Shown: piece after piece, positions 21,022 through 32,073 of the stretch
Layout of the letters: every line of letters starts with the position of its first letter
Numbering within the stretch: position 1 is the first letter of the stretch
Source: Isoetes taiwanensis
Taxonomy: Eukaryota; Streptophyta; Lycopodiopsida; Isoetales; Isoetaceae
Length of the DNA stretch: 64,000 bases
Reading direction: 5' to 3'
Assembly: GCA_021234155.1 (NCBI GenBank)
Contig: JAJEKV010000059.1
Span: 1,095,844 to 1,159,843, forward strand
Notes under the pieces: generated by a model
The model's database searches: none
Told to the model about the DNA's origin: nothing
What the model saw: only the letters and a program-made list of their open reading frames with translations
Translations under genes and position numbers: made by a program

Positions 21022-23925
21022 TATGAGACGCCATAGCCGGAGCTTCAACACGGGCAATAAAGAAAAGGAATCTGGCCAAACACGCCATATCTGAGCTTTA
21101 CAAGCACCGGAATAGACGCATAGATAAAACCGGATGAATAGCTACAAGTTCCGGCCATGAGCTTTCTGGGCGGGAAGGATCCGGAAGGCTCAAAAATCCC
21201 TTTTAATAATCCCATTATACTAGGAATCATGATTTGAATGTCCCAATATCCTTTCTCGTGGCAACTTCCATTTCCATGATAAGCCATATATAAGTTCCAA
21301 GATTCCATTTCCCGCCACAATATTGACTTTGTTAATTCAATAAATAAAGCAACCCTGAATTAAATTAGCCATACAATGCCCCGGTTCTTGCAGACCACCA
21401 CGGCTATAACAATTGTCGGGTTTCTAATCACATATAGACCCATATATTCTTGCATTCTAGATTCATATATTATTTGCATTCTAGTGCATTTAAGTAAGAA
21501 TCGCTTCTATAATGTTATTAAGTAGGATTGGGCAGTTCTCTTTTCTAAAGGACCGCAAATTAATAGTTACCGGAAAAGGGAGCTCATTTCGCTCTTTTTG
21601 GCCGGGATAACCTTGGCTACAATCCCTTGGAGCGAAGAAGGAAAAATCCCCTTTTTCTTCGTTACTATGTGGACAATAAGAAGTTAGATAGCACTCCAAA
21701 CTTAAAACCTGACCTCTACCAACCAGAATTTTCGCTCATCCAAGACATCCGAAGCGAGAAAGTAGAAGGCTAAGTTACAAGTGAAATATTCATGTAAATC
21801 TTTGGAATAAAAATTTCGTGTACAATGTATAGAACAAGCAAGGGTCTTACCACAGTCTTTGCTGATGTGGATACCGAGAGTCGAATGTATAGATTGTCTT
21901 TGGTATTGTGAATCTAAATGGGCTTAGAACGGGGCTATTTGCATTATCTCCCTACAACCGCCACAACTAAAGACCGTAAAGCGTTGGAAAATGGTTCTCG
22001 CGGTCATGAACACTAATTACCATGAAGTCTCATATGGAAAAGAGAATCAAACAATAGAAAATATAACCTTTTCAAAAATCGGAAGAATCATGCATCTTGA
22101 TCTTTATATGCTCGTTGCATCCTTCGTAAGATTATAGCACATTTGACATTTAGAACAATGATTCAAGCAAAGCATGCCTCATTATGAGAAAAAGAATGCG
22201 TTGAACATAATCTACCGCTTTGAATCTATCGCATGCAAAATCCTTGTGTTTTGTTACCTTATAATGTCACTTAAAAACACGAGGGAGAGACCGCCTTTGC
22301 TATTTTTTGTATGCCTTCAAGTCGTTGCCATCTCCATTGGCGGACCTACGTAAGAAATGAAGCCCTAAATCCTTTTGAACCTTAGCAAAGTCAGAATCGC
22401 CGTTGAAGAAAATAAAGTGGAGAAATTCCGTTCAATAAGCGGGAAAAGAAAATAAACCGAGAAAGAAGGACCGCGAATGCTCGCCTCAAATCATCTTCAT
22501 CTTGGAAAATCATCTTCATCTTCGGAAAATCATCTTGAGCTCTCAACCGGTGGCATCCGCAAGGTTAAGCGTCTGTCTGCGCTTAACCGGCCTCCTTTCT
22601 TCCCGCCCTAATTTTTCCCTCCATCTCTTTCTCAACCGTGGCCTTGATCCATCTCCACAGAACTTAATCTTAGCCCTCGGATATTTTTGGTTTTTCCTTA
22701 GCTAAGGGAATTAATTTAATTGCACCCCAACATTATCCCATAAGCCATGCACATGTTGTGGCGGGTGTAAAGTACTAGGTAATGCATGGCTGGAAGGCAA
22801 ACCACTAGCAGAAAATTCTGCTGGCTCCAACATCGCATAGGCTTATTTGTGGTAAAGTATAGGGGAACCTACGTTAGGAGAAGGTTTCTGGAGGAAACCT
22901 GGAGTCAGGGAGCTCCATTCTAATTTGGTTCTGCGGTGTCTGTATGGCCATGTGGATGAGATGGGGATCGCCGGTTTGATTTCGTTGGTTCTGCGGTGGA
23001 GACACGAGGTTTTTGGCGAGACAATGCCTTAGCAACATTACAAAAGTTTAGAAGCCAACTTTACGATACCGAAGCCAATTCTTAAGTCGAAACGGCCATA
23101 GGCTTAATGAAGGCAACAAGGCGGGGCGGTGGTAAGCCCAATTCACTAAAACCAAGCCTTTGCCTTTGCTTGTGCCTATCACGTGTCCTCCACTTTGCCT
23201 TTGCCTTAGACACGATACAAGCAAAGGCGAGATGATGAACATCCTTCCCTATTGCCACTCCAAACCAATTCAATTTAATTTCCATTGCCACTCCAAACCA
23301 AGAATTAAAATATGTGGTCATAAAACAACTTTCATGCAACATATAGTTATAGATCAAGCATGCCCTTTATTGTGAATTGTTCCTCGGAGATGGTGCAATC
23401 GATCCACATTTTTGCCGATTGGTTAAGATGTTTATGTGTATAAGAATTGAGAGAAGTGGCATTCTTTGCAAGGGGTTATGGGTGTTATAGAAGGTAGGAA
23501 TAAACCCATTAATTACCGGTTTGTCGGTGTCTCAATGCAATTAGAGACACCGCCAAAGTAATTGGTCTTGCGTAATGAAAAGAGCAAGGGAATACTACAG
23601 CATTATGCTTTAATTCAAGAAATAAATATAGCAACATGCACAAAAAAGCAAAATAGATGCAAACATGTTGGTAATAAGGGTTAAATTAGAGGAAGCAAAA
23701 TCAAAAGCACGACCTCTAGGAAATCTGAAGCTACAAATCGAAAGTCGTCCATGTGGAAAATATGTTTTAGAAGTAGTGTGAATTTTCTTCTTAAACGAGT
23801 GAAGCAAGGATCCATCGGTCATCATCTGGGCTCATCCTCGGGCAAACTTGCATGTTCAAAAGTATCGAGGGAAGCAATGGGAAATGGCGAACCATCTTCT
23901 CGTGCACGTTCTTACCTTGCATATC
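21022..23925. other. Interior of CACTA 2 without recognised genes
   Basis: No domain is recognisable on either strand. Repeated GCCATAGCCGG and GCCGGAA phrases occur. Open frames here are short and unrelated to known families. It may hold fragments too degraded to read. Confidence 0.45.
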
Positions 23926-24060
23926 ATTTTTTGTACCTAGAGGCATTGCACACCATACAATGCGCGTAGTTTTGCTAAATGTTTCGGAGGATAGAAGATC
24001 ATGCAATCATTTGGACATGCATGAATGCTCTTGTAACCAAGGCGGTTGCCTGAATAATCT
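23926..24060 (-). pseudogene. TNP2 transposase remnant of CACTA 2
   Basis: The minus strand reads LGYKSIHACPNDCMIFYPPK. This is the HACPNDC-(M/V)-(L/I) motif that opens the Transposase_21 region, as in YHCIHACPNDCVLYRN of the outer element. Downstream residues end in a garbled form of the usual CP.C...RYK. It lies just inside the right subterminal array and shows that CACTA 2 derives from an autonomous ancestor. Confidence 0.7.
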
Positions 24061-24079
24061 TTTTTCACATCATCTCCAT

Positions 24080-24443
24080 GATGGGTAAACTCGTGACGTC
24101 GCGATGTGTTACGAGGCGTTGAACCTAACGTGTCCGCGTCGCGACATGCAACGCGGCGTCGCATGAACTACGTCGGACGTTTCATATGCGGCGTCGCATT
24201 GTATAAACGACGTTACGGGTTGCCCATGCGTGGCGGCGTTGCAATTCGGCGTGGTGCGTTCTTTGTTGCAGCGTGGGCCATTGCGACGTCTGCCTGGACG
24301 TTTGTAATGCGACGTGGCACGTCAAACATGCGACGTCGTGAAAAAATCTTAGCGACGTTTTAAGAACGCGCGATTATTTTGCGACGTCGACGTTTGCCGT
24401 ACGTCGCAAACCGACGTCGTTAATAGCTCGTTCTCTAGTAGTG
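24080..24443. repeat. Right subterminal array and TIR of CACTA 2
   Basis: Dense ACGTCG, GGCGTCGCA and CGACGTTT motifs mirror those at 15600-16080. The array ends in TCTCTAGTAGTG followed by the AAT target duplication. Confidence 0.8.
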
Positions 24444-24446
24444 AAT

Positions 24447-26230
24447 TAACAATATAGAAATGAAACTGAATAACGAGATTTCACAAAGTTCATTCCTGCA
24501 AAAAGTGGTTAACGGCCTTGTGTATCACTTCCGGTTTATGCGGAGTCAACTGCCAAAAGTTACAGGAGCATTAGAATGTGAGCATTAGAATGTCTGACTT
24601 AAAATACAAAACACATATCTGACAAAACTCTCAAAAATTACAAAGTGCATTCTTAAAGGATGTTAACCAGCAAGGAAGGAGCGAGCTGAGGGAAACATGA
24701 ACATCCATAAGCAGAAAGTGTTTATCTGGAGCATTATTGATGTTTATCTGGTATACTTTTGAAACTCTCAAATCCTCTATGAAATAGATGACCAATGTCC
24801 ACCAGAGAATCACCAAATTGAAAAATGCAGCAAACATGGGTCCATTCTATTGTTCTGAAGTTCCAACGAAGAAAACAATGGCAATAGCACAGAGAAACTA
24901 GAACAGAAACCGCATTTTTGCGTCTATGTTTGGCTATGGCGGGCTTCAACGAATGCAGGCATTCCGAACCAGTGCATGTTCATTAAAGACTTTCTAACTT
25001 AATCTTATAAGCACAAAGGAGAAGAGTCAGAGAGGTTACCGGAATGCCAATAGTAAAGTTGTGCCTGTAGGGAGCTCGGGTTATTTGACCGGCGACAACA
25101 TGCACATCTTCAAATTTGGACTTGAACTCGCTTTTAACACGGGCACCATTTGAGGAGGCGCTTGCTCTAGAACCCCACAGCTTTGGTTAAAAGACAAAGC
25201 GTGATAAAGGAAACCAAAACCAAATTTAGCCACCGCAAGTGGCGCTTCCCTCGCTCAATCTAGGGAGAGACAAAACCCGATTCGCCATAGCCGGATATCG
25301 CTTACCTATTATGAGCACAAACGCATTTCTTAAGCCTCAACAATAGGATTTAACCATGGCGGGTTTGGAGCGACTCCTTTGTTGCCGGTCTCCAAATCGC
25401 GGTTTAGGCGTAATCCAAGACAAATTTCCCTGGAAAACTCTGAACAACCGTGGAAAAACACTAGAAAAATGAAGAGGCGATGGTTAGAATAGATAAGAGA
25501 GCACGCAACATGCAAAATGGAGTTAAAGTAAAGCGGCCGCCAAATCAACGGGGCCAATCAATGTTGAAGGACATAGAGGGCTTCCACAAAATTGACAAAT
25601 TGAAGAAAGAAAGTAGCTTTTCTAAAAGAACATCGACCGGTTTTATGCGCTATGCTCTTGGAAGACCACACGGGAACTCCTTAAATCGAAATCGAAATTA
25701 AAAGCAAAGATTTACACGCTTATGCCATTTCTAGCAAAGTAGAGAGAATCGGCCGAGATCGCAACTATGGCAAAACCCTAGAGGTCAAAAAGGCTATGGC
25801 GTAGAAGCTCTTCACTCTGTTTTATTGGGCATAAAGTGATAAGCGATTGCCCGGGGCTAGTGATGGATACATTATGCAATGCTGCCGATTCAACTTGCCT
25901 TCGTTTCTGAGAAATCCGGCAACAACTGCATCCACAAAATAAAAGAAAACCCAGTGAAAAAATGGCCACAAAAGCTCATTACCACAGAAAAGATCCGGAC
26001 TTGCCTTTCGAACGCCATAGCCAAGCCAGAGAGACGCGACACAAATTTTTTTTCTTACCTGGGTAATTCGACCAGAATTCACGAGTCATTCACGAAGCCG
26101 GAACCCAAACGTTAGAGCATTGATGGATTCGACACGTGCACCATAAATAACGTTGATGTATACTTATATATGTTGTGATAGTGGATGTATTTTTATTTCC
26201 TACAAAAACCACTTTACAAAGGTGTAATGG
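24447..26230. other. CACTA 1 interior with unidentified exon-like pieces
   Basis: Minus-strand stretches look coding but match no family I recognise: QLTPHKPEVIHKAVNHFLQE near 24490-24555, and DKHFLLMDVHVSLSSLLPCW near 24640-24720. Repeated GCCATAGCCGG phrases recur as in CACTA 2. I make no functional claim. Confidence 0.3.
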
Positions 26231-26233
26231 TCT

Positions 26234-26278
26234 TGTGACAAAAATATGTGACTATATTTTCGTCACATTTTTGTCACA
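26234..26278. repeat. 12-bp inverted repeat of the CACTA subterminal motif
   Basis: TGTGACAAAAAT at 26234-26245 and its complement ATTTTTGTCACA at 26267-26278, the same words that build the ends of CACTA 1, but here in the interior. Confidence 0.7.
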
Positions 26279-26326
26279 TGAATTTGACTCTTTTTGTTCC
26301 CGCCTAAATAACTCAAACAACGCCAC

Positions 26327-26728
26327 CTAACAACAAAAATCAAGAAAAAAAATCTTTAGCACCTCTCTCTCCTGAGAAAGAAACAAGGAAAGGAATGCCG
26401 CCTCCCGCCTCCGGATAGAAGCCTTGTTGGCAAAGAAGAATTGTTTTCGGCAGAAGAGGTAGGTGTCAAACGGCATTTGGTTTCCTTTTTTGGCAATTTT
26501 TTCTACAGCGGTCAGCCATAACCGCAATACAATCTTCTTGTACCGCATCGAGTGACGCCGGGGCCGATCGGATCGAACTTCTTGTTCCATCTGTTTAAAA
26601 CACTGTAAGTCTTCTAATTCATGGCCAGATTCTAACTCATTTTTGCAAAAAAGATGGGCCAAATCCTGCATTTTGTGGTACAGGCTGAAGGCATGCTTTG
26701 ACTGCCCAGATTCGTAGCAATGTTCCAT
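26327..26728 (-). other. Unidentified 133-codon open frame
   Basis: The frame begins MEHCYESGQSKHAFSLYHKM, with later charged and arginine-rich stretches. No family recognised. It lies between the inverted repeat and the armadillo fragment, in a region otherwise made of captured pieces. Confidence 0.2.
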
Positions 26729-27139
26729 TCTTCTTTGGTCCTTTATTTAAAGTTTTAGTGTCTGCAGTAGCAGGACATTCAGGGGCCTTTTCTATTTCTC
26801 CGATAATCTGTGTTGTGTAGTCCGCTGAAGAATCTATTCACCTTATAGTTTCGGCTTCGTCATTTTATAGGTCGGCAGCAAAGGCTTAGCCTGCCTGAAT
26901 AGCTCAATTTGCATACTGCAATTTACCAGACAGGATTCTTTCGAATAAGGTTTTTCAACAGGTTACCATGACCAGAAGGGCTCGATCTAAGAATTCTTGC
27001 GCTCCTGTTGTGCCCTCTTAAACCAGTACCTCGGTCTTCGGACCAATTGGTCACACTGCTCTTTGCATCGGAGTCCCAAAACCCACATCTCGCATCCTGA
27101 TTTCATGAGCAAACTCTTCAATCGATTGCATGCTGATCC

Positions 27140-27640
27140 GTGAGCTCTTCAGAGCTGTGTTGCTTTCCTGTAGGCAGCAGCTCGAGCAGCCACATGATTT
27201 ATGAGAAGCCTCTTCAAATCCTTGGTAGATTCTGCAATGGGGGTAGAATTGGCCAGAGTTTTGAAACATCACAAAAAACTCCCATTCCAAGAACCTCTGA
27301 CTCAAGAACCTCTGGCCCCATTCCAAGAATCTCCCTTGTTGCTTTGCTAGAATGCATTTGTGGATGCGCTGAAGGCAGAGCAGCAGTGTGTGATCATGCT
27401 CGATTGTTCAAGGTTTCTGACACTGCAACAGAGTATGCGATTGGGACATTATGGGCTCTATGCAAGTATTCACCAGATGATGGTATCAAGAAGAGAATGA
27501 TAGAAGCAGGCATATTTGCCAAACTCTTCTTCTTCTTGCAAATTGGATACAATCCAAGAACCAAGCAAAAGGCTGGGGATTTGCTTAAGTTCTTGAGAAA
27601 TGCGTATAAAGATTGCTTGGAAAAGCATGAGGGCATATGA
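27140..27640 (+). pseudogene. U-box/armadillo (PUB-type E3 ligase) C-terminal fragment
   Basis: From about 27330 the plus-strand frame reads LLECICGCAEGRAAVCDHA, KVSDTATEYAIGTLWALCKY, AGIFAKLFFFLQIGYNPRTK and QKAGDLLKFLRN, ending at 27640. This is the last armadillo repeats of plant PUB22-29-type E3 ubiquitin ligases ('RVSD.ATE.AV..LW.VC', 'GA..KLLLLLQ..C...TK.KA.dLLKLLR'). The U-box is not present and the upstream part of the frame is unrelated. Likely captured cargo of CACTA 1, though the open C-terminus could be expressed as a truncated protein. Confidence 0.7.
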
Positions 27641-28309
27641 GACCGCAGAAAGTTTTGTGCATATTCTCACGGAAAATTCTTTGGAATAAGTTTTGTGTAT
27701 AGGATGTCTTAAAATGACAGATCCGCTAGAATGAGCCTTTTCTGTTGATTGTAGAAGTAGTTCAGTTGCTTTTTTAAAGGCGAAAATTACAATTGTATAG
27801 CGAGTTATTAACTTATAAACAAGTTTTTGGAAAATAAAAGGAGCTGTGCAAGTTTTTGGAAAATAAAAGGAGCTGTGCAGCAGGATTTTTGGATTAATGC
27901 ATGATATTGTAACGGGGCACTGCGCTTTAGTTATCTTATCACGTCCTTGACTTTTCCATGTTATGGCGAATAACTTAATTCATTTTGATGCAATGGGTGC
28001 CATTTGCTTACAACTGTGGAAATATGTTGTGTTGTTGACTGGTACTATGTTTATGTTGCAGACCTTTAAGGCCCCTCCATCCTTTTCATTGCCTAAACAA
28101 GCTCTATCAAGGTCGGTTATAATTTTCTTTTATTATATTGTACTTTGAAAAACTTTTTGTTGAAATTGCTTTACTTATAATTTTACTTATTAAAGTTGTC
28201 TATGTTAACTAGTAACCTTTTCCAATAGTGTTTTAGTTCTTTATTTTCTGTTGGGTAATGTGCATCGAGATATCTTGTTTACTTGTAAGTCGTTTATATG
28301 CAGTTAAAA
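27641..28309. other. Non-coding, upstream of the Transposase_24 gene
   Basis: No gene seen. A 37-bp phrase (AAGTTTTTGGAAAATAAAAG, GAGCTGTGCA) is duplicated in tandem near 27820 and 27850. This stretch should contain the promoter of the gene starting at 28310. Confidence 0.5.
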
Positions 28310-29763
28310 ATGGTTAATGGAAAGGACAATGGAAAGGGGAAGGAGAAAGGTGTTGTTTCAGCTAAGACGTTATCAAAAATCTTGTCAATGTTGACGGAGG
28401 AACAAAAGGATGCAGTGGCACGTGAACTATCAAATGGAGGCGCATCATCATCGAAGAAATCCAAGAGAAGGAGAAGGTCTTCCGTTGGTAGTGGTACTTC
28501 CAAGGCACAAGAGAATGCACGTGTAGAAGGTAGTGAATCGATGGCATCGGGAAACTCGCGTGCTATGAGCTTTAAGAAGTTGGGGGACACTGAGGTATAT
28601 TGTACATCAATTTTAATTGTTTTGAGTGTTTGTTTCTATCTCGTTGATTAATATAATGTTTTTTATATTACGTTGTAGGTGTGTGTGTCTAGTGGTGGAA
28701 AGATTCATCCTGATGCTCATGGAAAAGAGTTTATGGACATTGCAAGCAGTTACATGTTGGACCACTGCCACGAGATACATCTAAACTGGCGACAAGTTAA
28801 GTTGCGCCAGAAGCAAGACATGATTAATGACTTGAAGAATCAATTCGGTGATGGTTTTAATGAGAAGGATGTCTTGAAACAACTGGGACGTAGATGAAAT
28901 CATCACAGGTTAGACATGTGACCTTACAAATTCTTTTTTTTTTTTGTTTTATCTAGAGCTTTAATTTTCTTCGATTATATTGGTAGGGATTATCTAAGAC
29001 GAAAGGCGCGAAAAGGTTTGACTTCCAAACCTTCGTCTGTTAAGAAGGCAAACTGGAAAAAATTTCTAGACTTGGCGAAGGTGGAGCACCCCATGAAGAA
29101 GTTGGCGGCATCTCAAAGAAAAACGAGACCATGCACTGGGTCGGGTGGGGATAGATCAATCATCTCCAATTATGTAAGTATCATATCTTATTTGTTTAGA
29201 ATCAAGTGCTATAAATACAAATTATAACTTCCTCGTATTTGCAATTTTTAGTATGCCTACTTCAGAGGTTATCCTACTGAGAAAGTCGTTTCCGAGATTA
29301 AGGAAATTGGAGGATGGAAGAAATGGCTCCAACGTGAGAGTGATGAAGGACGTGTATTTCCAGAAACAAAGGTACAATTGCAATTTTAAGAATCACAATT
29401 TAAATATACATTTATGGATATTAGTTAGCATTAACTCTATTTAATTATCTTGTAGCACATGGCACAGGATTATGTTGGTAAGGGCATGGTCCCAGCAGTA
29501 GATATCAAAGGGAAAGCTGTTGCAGATCAAGTACCATGTGAGGAGAATGAAGACGATGTGCATGTAGGTTTTTATCTAAGTTGTTGTACATGTTTATAAC
29601 TTTTAATATTGTAGCCATATAACTTATTTTTTTTCCTATGTAGTTGGATATGTCTAAATCATCAAGCAGTGGAAGTTCAAGCGATGGATCTAGCACTGGC
29701 ACTGGAAGTGAAGATAGTACATCTAGTGCTGACAGTGAGGAGGTTGAAATTGATAGTGTTTAA
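28310..29763 (+). CDS. CACTA second transposase (Transposase_24 / Ptta-En-Spm, TnpA-like), one in-frame stop
   Basis: Six exons join in phase with GT-AG borders: 28310-28594, 28679-28908, 28987-29173, 29252-29371, 29456-29563 and 29644-29763, about 349 codons. The N-terminus is Lys/Ser-rich (SKKSKRRRRSSVGSG, nuclear-localisation-like). The middle has RQVKLRQKQDMINDLKNQFG, LKQLGRR then NHHRDYLRRKARKG, AYFRGYPTEKVVSEIKEIGG, and RVFPETK, as in plant Transposase_24 proteins that bind subterminal repeats. The C-terminus is Ser/Asp/Glu-rich. In exon 2 a TGA stands between LGRR and NHHR where the family has W or R, a probable nonsense change. The gene lies beside the right end, transcribed outward. 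An alternative ATG is at 28298. Confidence 0.75.
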
Positions 29764-30725
29764 TCAAACATCTTTATTATTTGGTTTGTCATAAACTTCT
29801 TCGTAAACAATTCATGTGTATTGTTCTTTCCAGACATTATGAACTATTCCTTCTACGTTTCTATGAGACATTATGAACTATGTTTCTATGTGTATCGTTC
29901 ATTTGAGACATTATGAACTATGCTTCTATGTGTATTGCTCATAAAGAATTCATGTTCAGTATTCTTCTCAGACAAAATGCTAAAAAAATGTCAAAAAAGA
30001 AAACAACACATGTGCCAAATAGATGATAATAATGTGTCAAAAAAATGAATTAAAATATGTCAAAAATGTGACTAAGATTTGCTAGAATAAATGACAAAAA
30101 ATTACCCAAATATGTTTATAGATGACAAAAATATGCTAAAAATAAATTAGAATATGACCAAATATATGTCAAAACATTGCCAAAAAAGTGACAAACATGG
30201 CCTAAAAGATGTTAAAATAGGTGTCAAAAAGGTGCCAAGACAACTTAAAATGTGACAAAATAGGTGCCAAAGACTTGCCAAAAAAGTGACAAAAACTCAT
30301 CTGAAATTGACACAGTAGGTGCCAAAGAATTGCCAAAAAAGTGACAAAAATAGATATAAAATATGACACTCTAGATGACACTAAATTGTCAAAAAACAAC
30401 CTAAGATATGACAATATAGATGTCAAAGAATTGCCCAAAGAAGTGACAAAAAAATGCTACAAAGATGACAAATAGGGTGTCAAAAATTTGCCTAAAATAT
30501 GACAATATAGATGTCAAAGAAATGCCCAAAAAAGTGACAAAAAAATGCTATAAAGATGACAAATGATGTGTCAAAAAATTGCCAAAAAAATTGACAAAAA
30601 ACTGACGATCTATCGTCACCAATTTTTGTCATTTTTATGGTCACATTTTTGTCAGTTCTCTGAAAAATGCAGTAGTCTACAAAGTGACAAAAAAACTGAC
30701 AATAAACGCCTATTCTCTTGTAGTG
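29764..30725. repeat. Right subterminal repeat array and TIR of CACTA 1
   Basis: From about 29970, TGTCAAAAA, GTGACAAAAA, TGCCAAAA and ATGACAAA recur every 10-25 bp up to the TIR. The terminal bases are TTCTCTTGTAGTG, then AAT. A tandem GACATTATGAACTA phrase occurs at 29830-29925. Confidence 0.85.
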
Positions 30726-31216
30726 AATGATGATATCAGAACTCAAATAACAATGTGATGTACATACCTGGTATTTTTGCGCTCGTGATTTTATTGATGT
30801 CATCACTATCGTGTATTCTGTCTTCGTGTTCCAGTATCAGTAGCATATGACAGTGTGGTAAATTCCGCTTTTGGTACTCAATTGTATATGTATATGCTTT
30901 AACTTTTCCAAAAATATCTCTTTCTAAATGTCATGGAAAATTGCCATTAATTTCGTGTGGTATACACGGGCGATCACGTCTGGTCTATCCTCTAGTGACT
31001 GGCCCGCCTCTAAGTTATTTGTGATCTCTAGCCAATTCGTGTTGCATGTGCATGTGACAAATAGGTCAGGCTTTCCAAATCTCCTTATCAACGCTATGGA
31101 AACTTGGTATTTTTGTTCCATGGCACATGTACCGCCAGTAAACGACGACGGTAAGATGATCAATCTTCCAGCACTCAAACCCTTGTGCCTCTGCCTCATG
31201 TTTCATGTAGTCGATC
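30726..31216 (-). pseudogene. Helitron Rep domain (Helitron_like_N), middle piece
   Basis: The minus strand reads LIDYMKHEAEAQG, GRLIILPSSFTGG, QKYQVSIALIRRFGKPDLFV and TCTCNTNWLEIT, then DRPDVIARVYHTKLMAIFHD and the replication-initiator core YTIEYQKRNLPHCHMLLILE. The last contains the HxH-type metal motif (HCH) of Rep HUH nucleases. One frame change lies near 31180. The reading meets the Copia TSD at 31217 and the CACTA TSD at 30726. Confidence 0.85.
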
Positions 31217-31221
31217 AAGCC

Positions 31222-32061
31222 TGTAAGAACTTGTCAAATTAATATCCTTTCAACCACAATTTGTTAGTAATAATATCTAGACCATAGGCATAATTTGCAT
31301 TATTCTTCAGCATCAAATGTAAACACACTTATATATAATGTATTTTCAATCTTCAAGCAATAATTTTAATGCTCACAACATTCAACTAATGAAGTGCCAA
31401 TTTTTGCAAGCCATATTCACTTCAATTAATCAGCAATGAAATTTATCTGAACTATCTCACCATTGAAGATAAAATCAATGGAGACATTCAAATAAATCAA
31501 TAATGTTTCATTTACCTTTCTATCGAGGTTAACTGTAGACACCACGAACCACTGTAGCAGATGCCAAGATCACTGCAGATTAAAACTTCAATATAAATCG
31601 ATTCTACTTGTTCTGTATTTCTAGGGCAGTTCCGACGGTGCTGGAGCTGCCCAAACCTTCCGGAACCGCCTGCTTCTTAGCTCTTCGGATCCATATCCGT
31701 AGGAGTTTCCCATTTCAACAATATCCCACATTCAAAATATCCCATATTGACTCCAATGTTATTCGAGCTTTTCAGATAATATCTTTGGATATTCATCAAC
31801 CATTGAACTAAAAATATCATGTTCACAAACTTAGGTTAAACTATGAATATTCCATATTCATAAAGCTCATGTAATTCTAAGTGTTCTTCTGGCTTTCACT
31901 GTTTAATTCATGTGCACATGTTCACTGTACAGATGTTGTAACCTCAACTCACCATGCTTTTGGTTTCTCTGTCAACTTCCAACTTTAGTTGCTTGAATAA
32001 CCATGTTAACCTTGAGCACCTCATTTTTGTTTAAGTTGTGAACTGAACAACTTTTCTCACA
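31222..32061 (-). repeat. 3' LTR of the Copia element
   Basis: 840 bp, TG...CA. It differs from the other LTR by a few substitutions and small indels (CATATTCAC against CATATTATTCAC, CTTCGGATCC against CTTATTGGATCC), so the insertion looks fairly recent. Confidence 0.93.
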
Positions 32062-32073
32062 TTCCCCTTTTTC

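Larger units (their letters stand above)
15595..24443. mobile_element. CACTA transposon 2, 8,849 bp, nested in CACTA 1
   Basis: The left end is CACTACTACAGAACGGGC. The complement of the right end is CACTACTAGAGAACGAGC. Both continue TATTA(G/A)CGACGTC, with about three mismatches in 31 bp. Target duplication AAT flanks it (15592-15594 and 24444-24446). Both ends carry arrays built on CGACGT and ACGTC. The interior has a TNP2 trace near the right end, a three-exon CPN20 fragment and a tRNA-derived SINE, but no intact transposase, so it is a non-autonomous derivative. Confidence 0.9.
6474..30725. mobile_element. CACTA (En/Spm) transposon 1, 24,252 bp, nested in the Helitron
   Basis: The left end is CACTACAAGAGAACAG. 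The complement of the right end is CACTACAAGAGAATAG. Over about 42 bp the two ends agree at all but a handful of positions, including TTTATTGTCA and TTTTTTTGTCAC. The flanks are AAT (6471-6473) and AAT (30726-30728), the 3-bp target duplication expected of CACTA elements. On both outer sides the Helitron helicase gene continues. Inside are subterminal repeat arrays, a TNP2 gene and a SET-domain frame (minus), a Transposase_24 gene (plus), captured host-gene pieces, and a second CACTA element. Confidence 0.93.

Noticed and set aside
24106-24363. 85-codon arginine-rich open frame
   Set aside because: It translates the CGACGT subterminal repeats of CACTA 2 and is open only because of base composition.
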